From a virus, in IMG/VR virus record IMGVR_UViG_3300025282_000135, positions 1-33,665 of that record: a stretch of 33,665 nt of DNA; one strand, given 5' to 3'. The number at the start of each line of letters is the position of its first letter. Within the stretch, counting starts at the first letter, position 1. The position numbers were made by a program, and so were the translations under genes. Positions 19,580 through 27,705 of the stretch are shown here, piece by piece. The notes below the pieces were generated by a model, which made no database searches, was not told the origin of the DNA, and was given only the letters and a program-made list of their open reading frames with translations.

Positions 19580-20650
19580 ATGGGAAACTATGAAAATAGG
19601 TGCGTTGTCTGCGAAGAAGCGTTCTCCGCAAGAATTCCACATAAAAAAACTTGCTCAAAAGAATGCCGCAAGAAGCATCAGATAACTCTTCGTAAAAAAA
19701 GATCTGGTTCCGATAAGTTTGTTGAAATTAAGTGCTATGCTTGCGATACTTTATTTATGCCCAAGAGAAAGGCACATACTTATTGTTCTAAAAAATGCAA
19801 AAAACATGCCGAGTATCTTCGCTTAAAGCCGCTGATGGCAAAAGGATGCATCCAGTGTGGTAAAGGGTTCGAAACTCGCAAGGAGGCAACAAAGTATTGC
19901 TCTCAGGCGTGTGTAAACCACACTATGGCTAATCCACCAGTAACCAAGAACTGCGAATGGTGTAATGAAGAGTTCACGGTACCCTTTATTATTCGACGCA
20001 GAAGGTTCTGCTCTAAGAGTTGTTCAACTAGTCATATGAATGAAAATAGGGATGAGGCGGTATCAAAGAGGGTTGGGAGAAGACTAAAAGAAGCTTATGC
20101 ATCCGGGAGATTAATTCACCCGTTCAAGGGAAGAAAACACACACAAAAAACAAAAGACAAGATTAGTCGATATCATATTGAAAATGGAACATCAAAAGGC
20201 AAAAACAATCCCATGTATGGCAAAAAACACACAGCTAAAACAAAAGAAAAAATAAGCAAGACTAGGGCGGAGAGGATAATAAACGGAGACTACGCTAGCT
20301 GGTTCCACAAGGGAACTCATTTCTCCAAGAAGCTCAACAAGGGAGTTGTCTTTCGGTCTTCTTGGGAAGAGCGCGCCTTTAAATCTTTAGATGTTAATGA
20401 TAATGTTATAGATTATGCGCCTGAGCCATTTTCATTGGAATACCACTATGTACAAAAAAGAAATTATATCCCAGATATCCTTGTGACCTACAAAGACGGA
20501 ACGCAGAAGCTTATCGAGATTAAACCGGAGTATTTCGTGGGCGATAAAAAGAACCAAGCCAAGTTCAAAGCAGCCAAGAAATTTTGCAAAGAGCGCAACA
20601 TTATTTTTGAGGTCTGGACCGAAAAAACTATTAGGGGCTTAACTACTTAG
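19580..20650 (+). CDS. Putative free-standing homing endonuclease: four zinc fingers, NUMOD3-like repeats, PD-(D/E)XK nuclease (356 aa)
   Basis: The N-terminal half holds four regular Cys4 fingers of form CxxC-x13/15-CSxxC: Cys 8/11/25/29, 52/55/69/73, 90/93/107/111 and 125/128/144/148. Residues 180-235 carry two NUMOD3-type repeats (PFKGRKHTQKTKDKIS and PMYGKKHTAKTKEKIS), DNA-binding elements typical of phage homing endonucleases. The C-terminal domain (about 255-345) has PD-(D/E)XK features: Glu263 in SWEERAF, Asp299 in YIPDI, and Glu313-Lys315 in LIEIKP. By family knowledge such proteins cut a target allele lacking the gene and spread by repair. The gene is flanked by paralogous structural genes, an expected setting for a mobile nuclease. 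No good ribosome site precedes the ATG, but no better in-frame start exists before residue 60. Confidence 0.8.
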   Translation: MGNYENRCVVCEEAFSARIPHKKTCSKECRKKHQITLRKKRSGSDKFVEIKCYACDTLFMPKRKAHTYCSKKCKKHAEYLRLKPLMAKGCIQCGKGFETRKEATKYCSQACVNHTMANPPVTKNCEWCNEEFTVPFIIRRRRFCSKSCSTSHMNENRDEAVSKRVGRRLKEAYASGRLIHPFKGRKHTQKTKDKISRYHIENGTSKGKNNPMYGKKHTAKTKEKISKTRAERIINGDYASWFHKGTHFSKKLNKGVVFRSSWEERAFKSLDVNDNVIDYAPEPFSLEYHYVQKRNYIPDILVTYKDGTQKLIEIKPEYFVGDKKNQAKFKAAKKFCKERNIIFEVWTEKTIRGLTT

Positions 20651-20667
20651 TATTAGTGGAGTAGGAC

Positions 20668-22005
20668 ATGTTTTATAAGTTCAAGCGAAACGACGTATTA
20701 AAGAATATAGTGAGGACTCACCCCAAGTATGAGATATTCTCTTGGTCTGGCTCCTTGTATATAAACCAGAAGCAGACTGCGGCAACAACTCCAATTGGAC
20801 CCCCTCTTGTTTCGGGTAGCTCCTTAAACCTATATGAGTACAACGTTGTATCTCAGTCTACAATTATAGTTGCTTTGGGCGAAGGCTCGGAGTTTGAGAA
20901 TGTTGTTGTTAGTAAGGATACCGATGGAACAAACACAGTTCTTCCTCAGAGAGGAGAATATCCGTTTACGGCCTCGGTGAAGCGCTTTTTATATGTGCCC
21001 TCTAGGTTTTCTGATTATTCGTCATCCTTGATTGTCGGAGATCCTAATTTTAGAAAGTTGAATCCGATGGAGTTTTCAGGGGCACTGATGCGCAGAGCGC
21101 TAGGAAACACGATGGATTTTTATAGGCCATATGGTCCACAATATATGGCCAACCATAATGACCTTGACCAGTTGGCGACGCAGTTTGATCCAGATGATAC
21201 TGCATTTCCGGTGACAAACAATTTAATTGATGTACCGAAGATCTTTTATGGCGATAGCCTTAGAAAGGGCAGTGTAAGGCTCAAATATTATATCTCTGGA
21301 ACCAAGATAGCTGAAGCGCATGATCTCTATCATAATGGGGATCTTATTCAAATAAGTGGAAATCAGGCGGCTACGGTACCGCTTAGTTCGACAGTTGGAG
21401 TGGTCTTATATAATGAAGGAATCATTATATTGAGCGGCTCGTCGGACCCAAAAAGGACAGGCTATAAGCTATCTGAGAATGATGACAATAAAGACTTTTA
21501 TAAGAGAGTCGCTGGTGACGCTGGCGGTGGGGTTGGAGGAAGCGGCAGTCATATTACGGACTGGCCTCAATGGCAATACTTCTTTAACGGAGTGGGGCCG
21601 GATCGAACATTCTTACAGTCAGCAGGACCTATGCAGGCTGAGATCTCCAGCTACCAACTTGAATTTGAGGGCGTGCATGAAGTACCTGCGTTGACGATGT
21701 TCGCGCACGCACCGAAGACACATCTAAATCATTCAAATAACCCCACCTATTTGGCGTTTAGCCAGAGCCTATACCCAACGAGCACGAACATATACGCTTT
21801 CCAGCAGAACGAAGTCGCACGAATACAAAACACTGTTTCTAGCTCTTTTCATAACGTATCTGGAACATTCCAAAAACAGACATTTATTTCAAATGTAGCA
21901 ATTTTTGATAAAGATAGAAATCTAATAGGGGTTGCGAAAGTGGGGACACCTGTTCGCAAGACTGAAGAACAAGATTATACCTTTAAGCTCACGCTAGACA
22001 CATGA
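20668..22005 (+). CDS. Probable virion structural protein, paralogue of the gene at 18300 (445 aa)
   Basis: The ATG at 20668 follows the endonuclease stop by 17 bases, with a GGAG/TAGGA-type site. The N-terminus begins MFYKFKRNDVLKNIVRTHPK, a basic and aromatic segment absent from its paralogue. The middle and C-terminal parts match the 409-residue protein at 18300 through the ISGT, VVLYNEG, NPTY and VAKVGTPVRK segments. It is Gly/Ser/Thr rich with many beta strands and no membrane segment. A virion role (tail or decoration) is inferred from composition and context. The last codons overlap the resolvase start as ATGA, so the replication island that follows is probably translated from the same message. 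Confidence 0.65.
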   Translation: MFYKFKRNDVLKNIVRTHPKYEIFSWSGSLYINQKQTAATTPIGPPLVSGSSLNLYEYNVVSQSTIIVALGEGSEFENVVVSKDTDGTNTVLPQRGEYPFTASVKRFLYVPSRFSDYSSSLIVGDPNFRKLNPMEFSGALMRRALGNTMDFYRPYGPQYMANHNDLDQLATQFDPDDTAFPVTNNLIDVPKIFYGDSLRKGSVRLKYYISGTKIAEAHDLYHNGDLIQISGNQAATVPLSSTVGVVLYNEGIIILSGSSDPKRTGYKLSENDDNKDFYKRVAGDAGGGVGGSGSHITDWPQWQYFFNGVGPDRTFLQSAGPMQAEISSYQLEFEGVHEVPALTMFAHAPKTHLNHSNNPTYLAFSQSLYPTSTNIYAFQQNEVARIQNTVSSSFHNVSGTFQKQTFISNVAIFDKDRNLIGVAKVGTPVRKTEEQDYTFKLTLDT

Positions 22006-22532
22006 TTCTAGGATTGGACGTAAGCACCAGCGCCACTGGCTTTGCGATAATAAGTCGCGATGGCGAACTTGTATATTCCAATTATGTTGACACGAGAAAC
22101 AGGCGCAAATATCCGGACATATTTGATGTATGTGAGCAAATCAAAGGAATGCTAACAAAAATCAAAGAAGAATTCGAAGTCGAAAGGATATGCATTGAAG
22201 AGTCTCTCCAGTCGTTTAGAAGCGGGTATTCATCTGCGAATACAATTGCGGTTCTTTCTAAGATTAACGGGATGACGTCACTTATGTGCTTCGAGATTTT
22301 TTCAATCAAGCCGGAGTACGTTAATTCTGCGACAGCCAGAAAGCTCTGTGGTATAAAGGTTCCCAAGGGAAAGGACACCAAGAAACATGTTTTGGAGCAT
22401 GTCTTGGGAGCCGAACCCAGTTTTGTTATAGAGTACACAAGAACGGGGACGTATAAGCCGTACTGCTATGATAAGGCTGATGCCTATGTCGTAGCAAAAA
22501 GCGCTTGGAAAGAATGCAAGGAAGCACGGTAA
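22002..22532 (+). CDS. RuvC-like Holliday junction resolvase (176 aa)
   Basis: The protein begins with the RNase H-fold strand ILGLDVSTSATGFAI, where Asp6 is the first expected metal ligand. The second acidic motif is ICIEESLQSF (Glu66), and the C-terminal motif is CYDKADAYVVAKSAW, offering Asp160 (or Asp157) as the last ligand. This order and the 176-residue length fit small phage and bacterial RuvC-type resolvases, which cut four-way DNA junctions as a dimer. In a T4-like phage this would resolve recombination intermediates before packaging, a job done in T4 by the unrelated endonuclease VII. The start overlaps the upstream stop (ATGA) and the 3' end overlaps the primase gene, so expression is probably coupled. 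Confidence 0.8.
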   Translation: MILGLDVSTSATGFAIISRDGELVYSNYVDTRNRRKYPDIFDVCEQIKGMLTKIKEEFEVERICIEESLQSFRSGYSSANTIAVLSKINGMTSLMCFEIFSIKPEYVNSATARKLCGIKVPKGKDTKKHVLEHVLGAEPSFVIEYTRTGTYKPYCYDKADAYVVAKSAWKECKEAR

Positions 22533-23449
22533 AACTACAGGTTCTATCGCGGATCTTAGGAAGGTATAGGAAGCAGAACCAGGAGTTTCTGTTCTCGTGC
22601 CCTACCTGCGAGCACCGCAAAAAGAAACTATCTGTAAATGTGGAGAAGAATAAGTTTCAGTGCTGGACATGTGGATTCTCTGGAAGCACATTGAGTGCAA
22701 TTGTTAAGAAATATGGAGAACCCAAGGATAAAAAGGAATGGCTAGAAGCCGGTGAAGTTGTTGATATCAACGATTTTTATAAGATCTTTGAAGAGGAAAC
22801 CGAGAAAAGAGAAGAAGTCGTCCTTCCGGAAGAATACATATGCCTAGTAAATGAAGATGTTCCCAGATCTGCCCTGATGGCTAAAAAATATCTTAAGGAA
22901 AGAGGGGTAACCCGGGACGATATCTTGCTAAATAAGATTGGATATTGTGCAACTGGCGAATATGCAAGAAGAGTTATCGTACCCTCTTTTGATATTGAAG
23001 GAGAAATTGATTATTTTATAGCAAGAAGCTATACGGGAGACTTTTTAAAGTACAAAAATCCAAAAGTTAGTAGGAATATTGTCTTTAATGATTTGTACAT
23101 TAACTGGAATGATGATATAGTGCTGGTCGAAGGTGTGTTTGATGCCATTAGGGCCGGATATAATACCATACCTTTATTGGGTTCTACTTTGAATGTAAAT
23201 TCTGTGCTGTTCTCTAAGATTGTTAATAATGATACCGGGGTTTATTTGGCTCTTGACCCGGATGCCCACATAAAAGAGAATAAAATCGCTATAGAACTCA
23301 TGAAATATGGGATTGATGTATATAAAATTGAAATCGGAGACTATGAGGACGTAGCGGAGATGCCTAAAGACGTCTTTGAGCGGAGAAAAACGGGCGCCCA
23401 GCGCCTAGACAGAGAGGGGTGCATGCTGAACTACGTTTTTTATGCGTAA
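22514..23449 (+). CDS. Small DNA primase: zinc ribbon plus Toprim (311 aa)
   Basis: A DnaG/T4 gp61-type primase is indicated by a Cys4 zinc ribbon (CPTC at residues 29-32, CWTC at 50-53 followed by GFSGS) and a Toprim-like core: Glu in LVEGVFDAIRAGY and acidic residues in LALDPDAH. It makes RNA primers for lagging-strand synthesis. The length is close to that of T4 gp61 (342 residues), and there is no fused helicase domain. I chose ATG 22514; an in-frame TTG at 22505 would add three residues. Both starts lie inside the 3' end of the resolvase gene. The next gene's GTG follows the TAA by 11 bases, with the ribosome site partly over the stop, so these genes look co-expressed. Confidence 0.8.
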   Translation: MQGSTVKLQVLSRILGRYRKQNQEFLFSCPTCEHRKKKLSVNVEKNKFQCWTCGFSGSTLSAIVKKYGEPKDKKEWLEAGEVVDINDFYKIFEEETEKREEVVLPEEYICLVNEDVPRSALMAKKYLKERGVTRDDILLNKIGYCATGEYARRVIVPSFDIEGEIDYFIARSYTGDFLKYKNPKVSRNIVFNDLYINWNDDIVLVEGVFDAIRAGYNTIPLLGSTLNVNSVLFSKIVNNDTGVYLALDPDAHIKENKIAIELMKYGIDVYKIEIGDYEDVAEMPKDVFERRKTGAQRLDREGCMLNYVFYA

Positions 23450-23454
23450 AGGGG
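23448..23454 (+). promoter_or_regulatory. Shine-Dalgarno deciding the GTG start of the Mre11-Rad50 fusion
   Basis: AAAGGGG overlaps the primase stop and sits 6 bases before the GTG at 23461. It favours that GTG over the upstream in-frame GTG at 23419, which would add 14 residues lying inside the primase gene. The sequence from 23461 also begins exactly at the first conserved strand (RIAHIADIH). Confidence 0.7.
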
Positions 23455-23460
23455 CTAGAA

Positions 23461-26400
23461 GTGAGAATTGCGCACATAGCAGACATTCATATTAGGAATT
23501 ATAAGTATCATAAGGAGTATAAGGCTGCTTTTGAAGACTTATATGTCAAGTTACGCGAACAAAGGGTGGATTTAATCTGCCTTCTTGGTGATATAGCGCA
23601 CACAAAGACAGATATATCGCCGGAATTTGTCAAAATGACATCAGATCTCTTTATCGAGCTAGGAAAGATCGCTCCAATGAAGATTATTCTTGGAAACCAT
23701 GATCTTAATTGCAAGGCTAAGGCTCGTCTGGACGCTATTACGCCCATAGTAGACGCATTGAATGATAAAAACATTGAATTGTGGAAGTATTCGGGAATTA
23801 GAAAGTGTGGTTCTTACTTAAACAATGATAAAACTGTACTTCCTGTTAACTTTAATGTTTTTTCTATTTTAGATCCTGAAAACTGGACAAGACCGGAAAG
23901 CGGAGCCATTAATATTGCTTTATACCACGGCTCGATAAGCGGATGCACAGTTGACAACGGGTGGGTCATGGAAAATGGGGATAATAATGTTGAGTGTTTT
24001 GAGGGGCACGATCTAGTACTGTTGGGAGACATCCACAAGAGGCAGAATATGGACAAAGAGGGTAGAATCGCCTATCCGGGGTCCTTAATCCAGCAAAACT
24101 TTGCGGAGGACCGCGAAAAGGGGTTCTTAGTCTGGAATATTAATAGTAAAGACAATATAGTATCTGAATTTGTCCCTGTAAAAAATATAAGGCCGTTTAT
24201 CAACGTTTCTGTAGAAAATAAGGCCCTAAAATGCGCAAAAGAGGATATAAGAGGGGCCCGAGTCAGGCTTGTGGTAAATGAACTCTTAACCACAAAAGAA
24301 ACGCAGGATTTATTGTCAGAGATTAGAGAACAGTTACCGGAGAGCGTCGTTATCCAAAATAATGTGGGTAAATTAACTGGTATACTTGATGCTGAAGGTA
24401 GAAAGATAGAAAAAGACGACTTGGCGGGGACAGGCGTACAAAATAAATTTCTTGAAGAATTTTTAAGCGCTCATGACGTAGGCGATGAAAAAGTTCAGGC
24501 GGTTCTAGAACTTAATAAGAAGTACAATCACTTAGTGGCCTCTTCCTCTCCTACAACGGAACAAATTCAGTGGGATATAGACAAAATAGAGTGGAATAAT
24601 TTCTTTAATTATGGTGAAAATAACGAAATAAATTTTGAGGACTTAAACGGTATAATAGGAATATTCGGAAAGAGTTATTCTGGCAAGTCTAGTGTTATTG
24701 ACACTCTGTTGTTTACTATTTTCAACAATTCAACTAAGAATGTTAGGAAAAACATAAACTATATAAACTCTGATAAAGATAGGGCTGACGCCAAAGTCCA
24801 TCTTAAAATCGACGGACAATCTTTTGCTGTTGAAAGAAAGCTTGAAAAGTATAAAAAATCTGGAAAACCTGAAGCCAAATCAGATGTACACTTCGCAAAC
24901 GTAACTAGCGGTGAGGTGTTAAATCAATTAGATAAGAAAGAAACAGATAGACAGATACAGAAAGTGTTTGGAAGGTTTGAGGATTTCTTGCTGACGTCAG
25001 TATCGTCCCAACTGGGCTCCCTGTCGTTTATTAACGAGGGGACGACTAAGCGGAGAGAAGTCCTATCAAGATTTCTTGGATTGGACGTTTTTTCAAAGAT
25101 AAATGATCTGGTAAAAGTAGAAACCAGGGATTTGAAGGGTGCCCTTAAAAAGGCGTCCTTGGAGGAGGTTGAGAATAAAATAAACAAAAGCAAGGAAGAA
25201 CTAAAGGATACTAAAAAAGACTGTAAAAAAATAAAAATCAGCATTGATAAACAAAAAGGTTTGATACACGAAATTAAAGAAGCTATTGCGGAAGCAAGCG
25301 AGGCAATATCCAATATCAGTATTCTTGGCATAGATATAGTTGAGTTGAAGGACAGGCACGAGTTCCTGCTCCTACATTCTGATAACGTAAGGCAGGAAAT
25401 AGAAGACAAACAATCTAAGATTGATGAATATAATCTCAAGTTAGAAAAGATAGAAAAATTTATAGAGGTATACGACTACCAGGGTTTTCTTGAGAAGAGA
25501 GAAACGTATGAGAAAATTGAAAAAGAGATTGCGGGGCTCTTGGAAGAAGAGAGAAGAATAAGACGCGATATTGAGGTAGACCAAGAAAAAATAAAGATTC
25601 TTGATAGCGTCCCTTGTAAAGAATGCGAGGAGTTTGCAGGGTGCAGATTTATAGTCGGTGCGGTGGATTCGAAAAAAGGCGTAAGCAAGAAACTAAAGGC
25701 CGAAGAGCAGGCACGAGCAAAACTTGCTGCTTTCGAGAGCGTTAGAGGTGGCGAAGATTTTAAAAAAGAAACAGAGAGGGCCGAAAAGTATAAAAAGTGC
25801 GAACTCCTAGAAAAGGAATTATTAGTAAAGATCCTTAGATTAAACGCCGAGATACAAGAGTGTAAAACGAGCGTTAATAAAACAAATGACGAGCTTGATG
25901 AGATCGATGACAAGAAGGCAAGATATTATAAGGATATAGAGAATGAAACGAGGGCGAGAGAGCTTAGGGAACTCTTGGAAAAAAAGGGCTGCCACCTTGT
26001 TTCGATGGAAAGGCGACTTGAGGAGTCCAATAAGGACTATGAAGGCGCTAGCAGGAGAGAAGCGGCAATCTATGGGATCCTTGGGGTCCTACTGGAAGAA
26101 GAGAAACAAATCAAAAAACTACAAGCGGATTATGAGGTATATGATTTATATCTAAAGGCCACGAGTTCAAATGGCATACCTTTTGCGATCTTAAAAAACA
26201 ACCTGTCCCTGATAAACGAGCAGATTAATAATGTTTTGGCGAACGTGGTTGACTTTAAAGCATATTTTGCGACCGACGATAACAGGCTGGAGATCCTGCT
26301 AGAGCACCCAGGGAGCGAGCTTAGGCCGATAGAGCTTGGCTCCGGAGCGGAGAAGACCTTGGTGTCGATTGCGGTTCGTATTGCCATGACGAGCTTTTCT

Positions 26401-26610
26401 AACCTGCCACGCGCAAACTTCTTTATTTTGGATGAACCAGGAACAGCCCTGGACGCAGAGAATCTTAGGGCCTTTGACAGGATTTTAGACCTACTTAGGC
26501 AGCAGTTTAGATTTACACTCTTGATCACGCACATTTCAGAGATGAAAGACTCTGTTGATAAAATCATTGAAGTGAACAAAAATAATAAATACGCATATAT
26601 AAAGGCTTAG
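23461..26610 (+). CDS. Single-chain Mre11-Rad50 (SbcD-SbcC, gp47-gp46-like) nuclease-ATPase fusion (1049 aa)
   Basis: Residues 1-225 form a calcineurin-type phosphodiesterase with the Mre11 motifs in order: D8-x-H10, G43-D44, G78-N79-H80, H156 and G189-D190-I191-H192. Residues about 230-375 resemble the Mre11 capping domain and a Rad50-binding helical segment. After a short Ser/Thr/Pro linker the Rad50 part begins (DKIEWNNFFNYGE), with Walker A GKSYSGKS at 403-410, a long Lys/Glu-rich coiled coil, a CxxC zinc hook at 719-722, the ABC signature LGSGAEKT at 959-966, and Walker B with Asp991-Glu992 (FFILDEP). In T4 and bacteria these are two proteins; here they are one frame with no stop. The complex processes DNA ends for recombination-dependent replication. 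Start GTG 23461 is chosen on its ribosome site. Confidence 0.88.
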   Translation: MRIAHIADIHIRNYKYHKEYKAAFEDLYVKLREQRVDLICLLGDIAHTKTDISPEFVKMTSDLFIELGKIAPMKIILGNHDLNCKAKARLDAITPIVDALNDKNIELWKYSGIRKCGSYLNNDKTVLPVNFNVFSILDPENWTRPESGAINIALYHGSISGCTVDNGWVMENGDNNVECFEGHDLVLLGDIHKRQNMDKEGRIAYPGSLIQQNFAEDREKGFLVWNINSKDNIVSEFVPVKNIRPFINVSVENKALKCAKEDIRGARVRLVVNELLTTKETQDLLSEIREQLPESVVIQNNVGKLTGILDAEGRKIEKDDLAGTGVQNKFLEEFLSAHDVGDEKVQAVLELNKKYNHLVASSSPTTEQIQWDIDKIEWNNFFNYGENNEINFEDLNGIIGIFGKSYSGKSSVIDTLLFTIFNNSTKNVRKNINYINSDKDRADAKVHLKIDGQSFAVERKLEKYKKSGKPEAKSDVHFANVTSGEVLNQLDKKETDRQIQKVFGRFEDFLLTSVSSQLGSLSFINEGTTKRREVLSRFLGLDVFSKINDLVKVETRDLKGALKKASLEEVENKINKSKEELKDTKKDCKKIKISIDKQKGLIHEIKEAIAEASEAISNISILGIDIVELKDRHEFLLLHSDNVRQEIEDKQSKIDEYNLKLEKIEKFIEVYDYQGFLEKRETYEKIEKEIAGLLEEERRIRRDIEVDQEKIKILDSVPCKECEEFAGCRFIVGAVDSKKGVSKKLKAEEQARAKLAAFESVRGGEDFKKETERAEKYKKCELLEKELLVKILRLNAEIQECKTSVNKTNDELDEIDDKKARYYKDIENETRARELRELLEKKGCHLVSMERRLEESNKDYEGASRREAAIYGILGVLLEEEKQIKKLQADYEVYDLYLKATSSNGIPFAILKNNLSLINEQINNVLANVVDFKAYFATDDNRLEILLEHPGSELRPIELGSGAEKTLVSIAVRIAMTSFSNLPRANFFILDEPGTALDAENLRAFDRILDLLRQQFRFTLLITHISEMKDSVDKIIEVNKNNKYAYIKA

Positions 26611-26633
26611 AACAAAACTAATTATTAAAACAA

Positions 26634-26639
26634 GGGAGA
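26634..26639 (+). promoter_or_regulatory. Shine-Dalgarno for the holin-like gene
   Basis: GGGAGA lies 6 bases before the ATG at 26646, within the 35-base gap after the fusion gene. Confidence 0.6.
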
Positions 26640-26645
26640 TACGAA

Positions 26646-26840
26646 ATGTCTGAAGGAATGAAAGCTGTACTTGATAGATATGTTGAAAGATTTGTTAGTA
26701 GGAAATTTCTTACGTGGCTAACGGCGACATGGCTAGTTTTGAATACGTCGTTGACCAGCGAGGACTGGGTAGCGGTTTCCTTGGTCTACATCAGTAGTCA
26801 AGCAGCGGTTGATTTGGCGAAAGCATGGAGGCATGGATGA
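26646..26840 (+). CDS. Small two-helix membrane protein, holin-like (64 aa)
   Basis: The ATG at 26646 has a GGGAGA site. The 64-residue product has a charged N-terminus, then two hydrophobic segments, about residues 20-36 (KFLTWLTATWLVLNTSL) and 41-58 (WVAVSLVYISSQAAVDLA), joined by a short TSED turn, and a basic C-terminus. This hairpin layout fits class II holins, which permit endolysin release or membrane depolarisation at the end of infection. The evidence is topology only, with no sequence family recognised, and no endolysin gene is seen in the window. The next gene starts within its last codons. Confidence 0.5.
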   Translation: MSEGMKAVLDRYVERFVSRKFLTWLTATWLVLNTSLTSEDWVAVSLVYISSQAAVDLAKAWRHG

Positions 26841-27193
26841 TGCTAGAAAAAATGGAAAATATTTTATTGGATATTAAAAAATACTGGAAATATACCGTCC
26901 TGGGAGTCTTAGCCTTGGCCGCCCTTGTTGTGGGGCTTTTGAATAAAGAAAGCGCGACATTAAAGAAAATTGATGATATTGTTGACGATTCAAAAGACAA
27001 GATGTCGGATATAAAAATCAGTAAAAAGGAAGTAGAGATAAGAAGCGAAATTAAAAAGAGGTACGTGGAGGAGGAAAGGGAGGAAAAACTACGGGGACTA
27101 AAAGAGATCAGAAACATAGAGGACAGGATGAAACGCCTCGCGAGCCTGACAAAATTTTACGCGATGCTCAATCATGATAATAAAAGAAGATAA
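26837..27193 (+). CDS. Membrane-anchored coiled-coil protein, Rz/i-spanin-like topology (118 aa)
   Basis: I chose ATG 26837, which overlaps the upstream stop and has GGAGG 5 bases before it; the upstream in-frame ATG at 26825 and the ATG at 26840 are alternatives. Residues about 17-34 (YTVLGVLALAALVVGLL) form one transmembrane helix, followed by about 80 residues of highly charged heptad-like sequence (KKIDDIVDDSKDKMSDIKI through EEREEKLRGLKEIRNIEDRM). One N-terminal anchor plus a coiled coil is the layout of Rz-type inner-membrane spanins. It directly follows a holin-like gene, which fits a lysis role, but no lipoprotein partner is visible. It could equally be an unrelated membrane protein. 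Confidence 0.5.
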   Translation: MMLEKMENILLDIKKYWKYTVLGVLALAALVVGLLNKESATLKKIDDIVDDSKDKMSDIKISKKEVEIRSEIKKRYVEEEREEKLRGLKEIRNIEDRMKRLASLTKFYAMLNHDNKRR

Positions 27194-27704
27194 AATAAAT
27201 CGAATAATACTTGAGGAAGTTAGAGAAGTGATGCTTGAGCAATTCACTGGAGATCATCTCGTAGCAGCCTTACAAGCCGTAATTCAATCGAGAACAGATG
27301 CCTCTGTCAAGAATCAAATGAGGAGTCCAAAGACTCCGGAAATGATGCTCGCCAAGGAACTATCTGACTTGGGACTAGACAGCCAGCTTTACAACACCCT
27401 TAAAAACAAGGAACTTGAGCCGAACTTAATTAATCAGGCGCTCAAACTGATTTTCAAGAAAGTAAAAGATAGGCCAGACGCAGGCAAGCTAGGTGTTTTT
27501 GATCAATTTTTTAACTTGGACGATAATATTTTAGCGGTCCTAGATGAAGAGACTATTAATGAAATCATGATAGAGCTAGAGGGAATTATGAATAATGCCA
27601 TGGTGGCACCTGGAGCCCCAATAGATATGACTCTGCCGATGATCAGAGATATTTTTATGCAGGTATTACAGCAAAAGACCGGACTTGTGCCGATGGGGAT
27701 ATAA
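27174..27704 (+). CDS. Unrecognised helical protein (176 aa)
   Basis: The ATG at 27174 lies within the end of the previous gene (20-base overlap). A second in-frame ATG at 27231 (residue 20) is preceded by a purine-rich stretch and could be the true start, but the first 19 residues (KEDKINRIILEEVREV) read as a normal amphipathic helix, so I kept the longer form. The protein is mostly helical and Met/Leu/Asp/Glu rich, with no membrane segment, signal peptide or catalytic motif. Its position just upstream of the packaging genes is the only clue to its function. Confidence 0.55.
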   Translation: MIIKEDKINRIILEEVREVMLEQFTGDHLVAALQAVIQSRTDASVKNQMRSPKTPEMMLAKELSDLGLDSQLYNTLKNKELEPNLINQALKLIFKKVKDRPDAGKLGVFDQFFNLDDNILAVLDEETINEIMIELEGIMNNAMVAPGAPIDMTLPMIRDIFMQVLQQKTGLVPMGI

Positions 27705-27705
27705 A

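Noticed and set aside
23419-23460. Upstream GTG as start of the Mre11-Rad50 fusion
   Set aside because: It would add 14 residues from inside the primase gene; the GTG at 23461 has a better ribosome site and begins at the first conserved strand.
24924-25439. A 171-codon open frame on the minus strand
   Set aside because: It lies antisense to the Lys/Glu-rich coiled coil of the fusion gene, whose codon bias leaves the reverse frame open. It has no ribosome site, and the Ser/Leu-rich product has no coherent pattern.
26130-26579. A 149-codon minus-strand frame
   Set aside because: It is antisense to the Rad50 ATPase core with its clear motifs; the reverse product is low-quality sequence.
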